A DNA stretch of 5,175 bases from JAICLV01 sp036380925 (GTDB lineage Bacteria; Actinomycetota; Actinomycetes; Acidothermales; Acidothermaceae), in assembly GCA_036380925.1 (NCBI GenBank), contig DASVDW010000092.1, forward strand, positions 1 to 5,175. Reading direction: 5' to 3'. The translations under genes were made by a program, and so were the position numbers. Of this stretch, positions 5,100 through 5,175 are shown piece after piece. Under the pieces are notes generated by a model, which ran no database searches, had not been told where the DNA came from, and saw only the letters and a list, made by a program, of their open reading frames with translations. Each line of letters begins with the position of its first letter. The stretch's first letter is position 1.

Positions 5100-5175
5100 G
5101 TGCGTGCGATGGCGCGGCTGCTCGACCGGCGACGAGTGGTGCGAGACGCCCTTGAGCGCGGCACGTTCGACGTCG
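5100..5175 (+). CDS. Start of an unidentified gene, cut by the window edge
   Basis: Twenty-five codons are visible after the GTG start: MRAMARLLDRRR, then VVRDALERG and TFDV. The N-terminus is strongly basic and likely helical, with no clear signal peptide or membrane segment in view. Too little is present to name a family. It is divergent from the PAC2 gene, with 152 bp between the two starts. The strong ribosome binding site makes it a real gene start. Confidence 0.65.
   Translation, partial: MRAMARLLDRRRVVRDALERGTFDV

Overview
The window is high-GC DNA with GTG and TTG starts next to strong Shine-Dalgarno sequences, a secreted family 6 cellulase with a LacI-type operator, and a PAC2-family protein. 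Together these point to a filamentous or soil actinomycete, perhaps of the Pseudonocardiales. That placement is an inference from gene content, not a sequence match.

Layout. Bases 1-1350 (minus strand) hold most of an exported GH6 cellulase that runs off the left edge. Bases 1351-1704 are a divergent control region. It has a TTGACA-type promoter for the cellulase, overlapped near the predicted transcription start by a near-perfect TGGGA/TCCC palindrome like the actinobacterial CelR/CebR operators. Bases 1705-2778 (plus) encode a D12-class adenine-specific DNA methyltransferase with a DPPY motif and a polyalanine tail. Bases 2934-3920 (plus) encode a two-domain protein: an AbiEi-antitoxin-like winged helix joined to a DUF559/Vsr-like PD-(D/E)XK nuclease domain. 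Bases 4024-4947 (minus) encode a PAC2-family protein. A new plus-strand gene starts at 5100 behind a near-ideal ribosome binding site and leaves the window.

The most unusual structure is a pair of 79-bp inverted repeats, 73/79 identical, at 2773-2851 and 3951-4029. They bracket the nuclease gene exactly. The outer end of each repeat supplies the last glycine codon and the TGA stop of the neighbouring gene: the methyltransferase on the left and the PAC2 gene on the right. Each repeat carries a conserved bulged hairpin followed by a 10-bp palindrome. The 1257-bp unit looks like a cassette or non-autonomous element placed between two convergent housekeeping-type genes. It could instead be an invertible segment or a duplicated terminator.

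Function. The cellulase and its operator form a self-contained cellulose-response unit. The methyltransferase and the wHTH-nuclease protein are adjacent and could act together in DNA modification or defence, but the repeats separate them and no operon links them. The PAC2 gene and its divergent neighbour share a 152-bp spacer that contains a tandem 15-bp repeat.
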